Shown one piece after another: positions 5,844 through 6,519 of a DNA stretch of 6,519 nucleotides. Made by a program: the position numbers and the translations under genes. The DNA comes from Bacillota bacterium (lineage in GTDB: Bacteria > Bacillota > Thermosediminibacteria > Thermosediminibacterales > Thermosediminibacteraceae). How positions within the stretch are numbered: the first letter of the stretch is position 1; the number at the start of each line of letters is the position of its first letter. The notes below the pieces were generated by a model, which saw nothing but the letters and a program-made list of their open reading frames with translations, did no database searches and was not told the DNA's origin. The stretch lies in assembly GCA_003242255.1 (NCBI GenBank), contig QGUT01000098.1, forward strand, positions 1-6,519, in the 5' to 3' direction.

Positions 5844-6050
5844 TTACCGGAGAATGAGCTTTAAGACATTAAGCAATATGCTGTCAACTATCCATATGAA
5901 ACCGCTTATCAAGGCCACAGAAATTATAACTACTATAGTGGAAGACACCAGTTCATTTTTGGAAGGCCAAGTCACTTTTTTGAGTTCGGACCTTACTTCT
6001 TTCAAAAATTTGCCACTTCTCTTCAAAAAGCTTTCGCTGCCGGCTGCCAT
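5844..6050 (-). CDS. secE: Preprotein translocase subunit SecE
   Basis: SecE clamps the two halves of the SecY channel in the plasma membrane and is needed for protein export. The 68-aa length fits the short Gram-positive form with one membrane span. A basic amphipathic region contains the family motif RSELKKVTWPSKNEL (residues 20-34), followed by one transmembrane helix (about 37-60) and a short tail. The start is ATG at 6050 with GAGGGGG ten bases upstream. It lies between rpmG (30 nt upstream) and nusG (30 nt downstream), the standard order in bacteria. Confidence 0.96.
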   Translation of the reverse strand: MAAGSESFLKRSGKFLKEVRSELKKVTWPSKNELVSSTIVVIISVALISGFIWIVDSILLNVLKLILR

Positions 6051-6080
6051 TAAGTATTTTCCCCCTCAAAAGGAACAATT

Positions 6081-6230
6081 TTATTTGGTCTCTTTGTGCA
6101 CAGTATGACGCCCGCAGTATTTGCAGAACTTTTTAAGCTCTATCCTGTCGGGGTCGTTTTTCTTGTTCTTCTCTGTATGGTAATTTCTGTGCTTGCATTC
6201 CGTGCACTCCAGCACTATGTTAACCCTCAT
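6081..6230 (-). CDS. rpmG: 50S ribosomal protein L33 (zinc-ribbon form)
   Basis: L33 is a small large-subunit protein near the E site. This 49-aa reading frame translates as MRVNIVLECTECKHRNYHTE and so on, ending in HTVHKETK. It keeps the full zinc-binding set of two CxxC pairs (C9/C12 and C36/C39), so it is the C+ form rather than the zinc-independent paralogue used during zinc starvation in Bacillus. The central KNKKNDPDRIELKKFC segment is typical of L33. AGGAGG lies eight bases before ATG. It is the first gene of the operon after the promoter near 6292-6320. Confidence 0.97.
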   Translation of the reverse strand: MRVNIVLECTECKHRNYHTEKNKKNDPDRIELKKFCKYCGRHTVHKETK

Positions 6231-6291
6231 CAGGACACCTCCTACCCCTTATGTTCGTCCACTCTGCCATATACACATAGTCACTCACTTA

Positions 6292-6320
6292 AATTTATCA
6301 TAATTCGTTTTTATTGTCAA
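6292..6320 (-). promoter_or_regulatory. Promoter of the rpmG-secE-nusG-rplKA operon
   Basis: On the minus strand a perfect TTGACA (6315-6320) is followed 17 bp later by TAAATT (6292-6297, four of six to TATAAT). It lies immediately after the tuf terminator T tract and about 60-70 nt before rpmG, with no other candidate in the 146-nt gap. The -10 is weak, so the exact start site is uncertain. Confidence 0.6.
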
Positions 6321-6364
6321 TAAAAAGCCAAAAACAAGGGGGAATCTCTCGATTCCCCCTTGTT
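6321..6364 (-). terminator. Strong rho-independent terminator after tuf
   Basis: Two perfect 14-base arms (6333-6346 and 6351-6364, core AAGGGGGAATC) with a 4-nt loop are followed on the minus strand by two T runs. It starts 12 nt after the tuf stop and separates tuf from the rpmG operon. Confidence 0.92.
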
Positions 6365-6376
6365 ATCTCCTCTCGG

Positions 6377-6519
6377 TTATTCGATTATCTGAGTCACCAC
6401 GCCGGCCCCTACGGTCCTGCCACCCTCGCGGATAGCAAAACGCAGACCTTCTTCCATCGCTATCGGCGCTATCAACTCTATCTCCATCACTACGTTGTCT
6501 CCCGGCATTACCATCTCAG
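6377..6519 (-). CDS. tuf: Elongation factor Tu, C-terminal 46 residues (5' part outside window)
   Basis: EF-Tu delivers aminoacyl-tRNA to the ribosomal A site as a GTP complex. The visible reading frame is the end of domain 3: EMVMPGDNVVMEIELIAPIA, then MEEGLRFAIREGGRTVGAGV and the terminal VTQIIE, nearly invariant in bacteria. GTPase motifs lie beyond the right edge. It ends in TAA, followed by a strong terminator. A tuf copy before rpmG-secE-nusG is a common bacterial arrangement; whether a second copy exists cannot be seen. Confidence 0.97.
   Translation of the reverse strand, partial: EMVMPGDNVVMEIELIAPIAMEEGLRFAIREGGRTVGAGVVTQIIE

Overview
The window comes from an endospore-forming member of the Bacillota. 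The evidence is a SpoIIE gene, strong AGGAGG-type ribosome binding sites, CCA-encoding tRNA genes of Firmicutes type, an L10-leader attenuator and a zinc-ribbon L33. GC content is mid-range to high in most genes, and the gene order (tuf beside rpmG-secE-nusG) suggests a clostridial lineage, perhaps thermophilic. The lineage is inferred from gene content and order only; no 16S sequence is present. Every gene lies on the minus strand, so transcription runs from high to low coordinates.

In transcription order, the window opens with the last 46 codons of tuf (EF-Tu) and a strong terminator. A sigma-A-type promoter follows, then a ribosomal and transcription operon: rpmG (L33), secE, nusG, rplK (L11), rplA (L1), the L10 leader, rplJ (L10) and rplL (L7/L12), closed by a terminator near 2863-2898. 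rpoB/rpoC, which normally follow rplL, are absent here. In their place is an AT-rich gene for a membrane-anchored coiled-coil protein that I do not recognise. Next come a consensus-like promoter, three tRNA genes (initiator Met, elongator Met, Glu) and a terminator. Last is the first 553 codons of spoIIE, which runs off the left edge before its phosphatase domain.

The operon encodes ribosome stalk and L1-arm proteins together with SecE (protein export) and NusG (elongation factor). Two autoregulatory RNA elements can be read from the sequence. One is an L10-leader attenuator with a visible terminator and a competing antiterminator helix. The other is a short hairpin before rplA that copies the L1-binding strands of 23S rRNA. 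The nusG Shine-Dalgarno is 24 nt from its ATG with a perfect hairpin between. The spoIIE promoter has perfect -35 and -10 hexamers separated by 21 bp, the non-standard spacing known for Spo0A-activated promoters.

Nothing here looks like a new multi-gene system. The items most worth a second look are the orphan coiled-coil gene at the rplL/rpoB breakpoint, the nusG initiation region, the L1 mimic and the spoIIE promoter.
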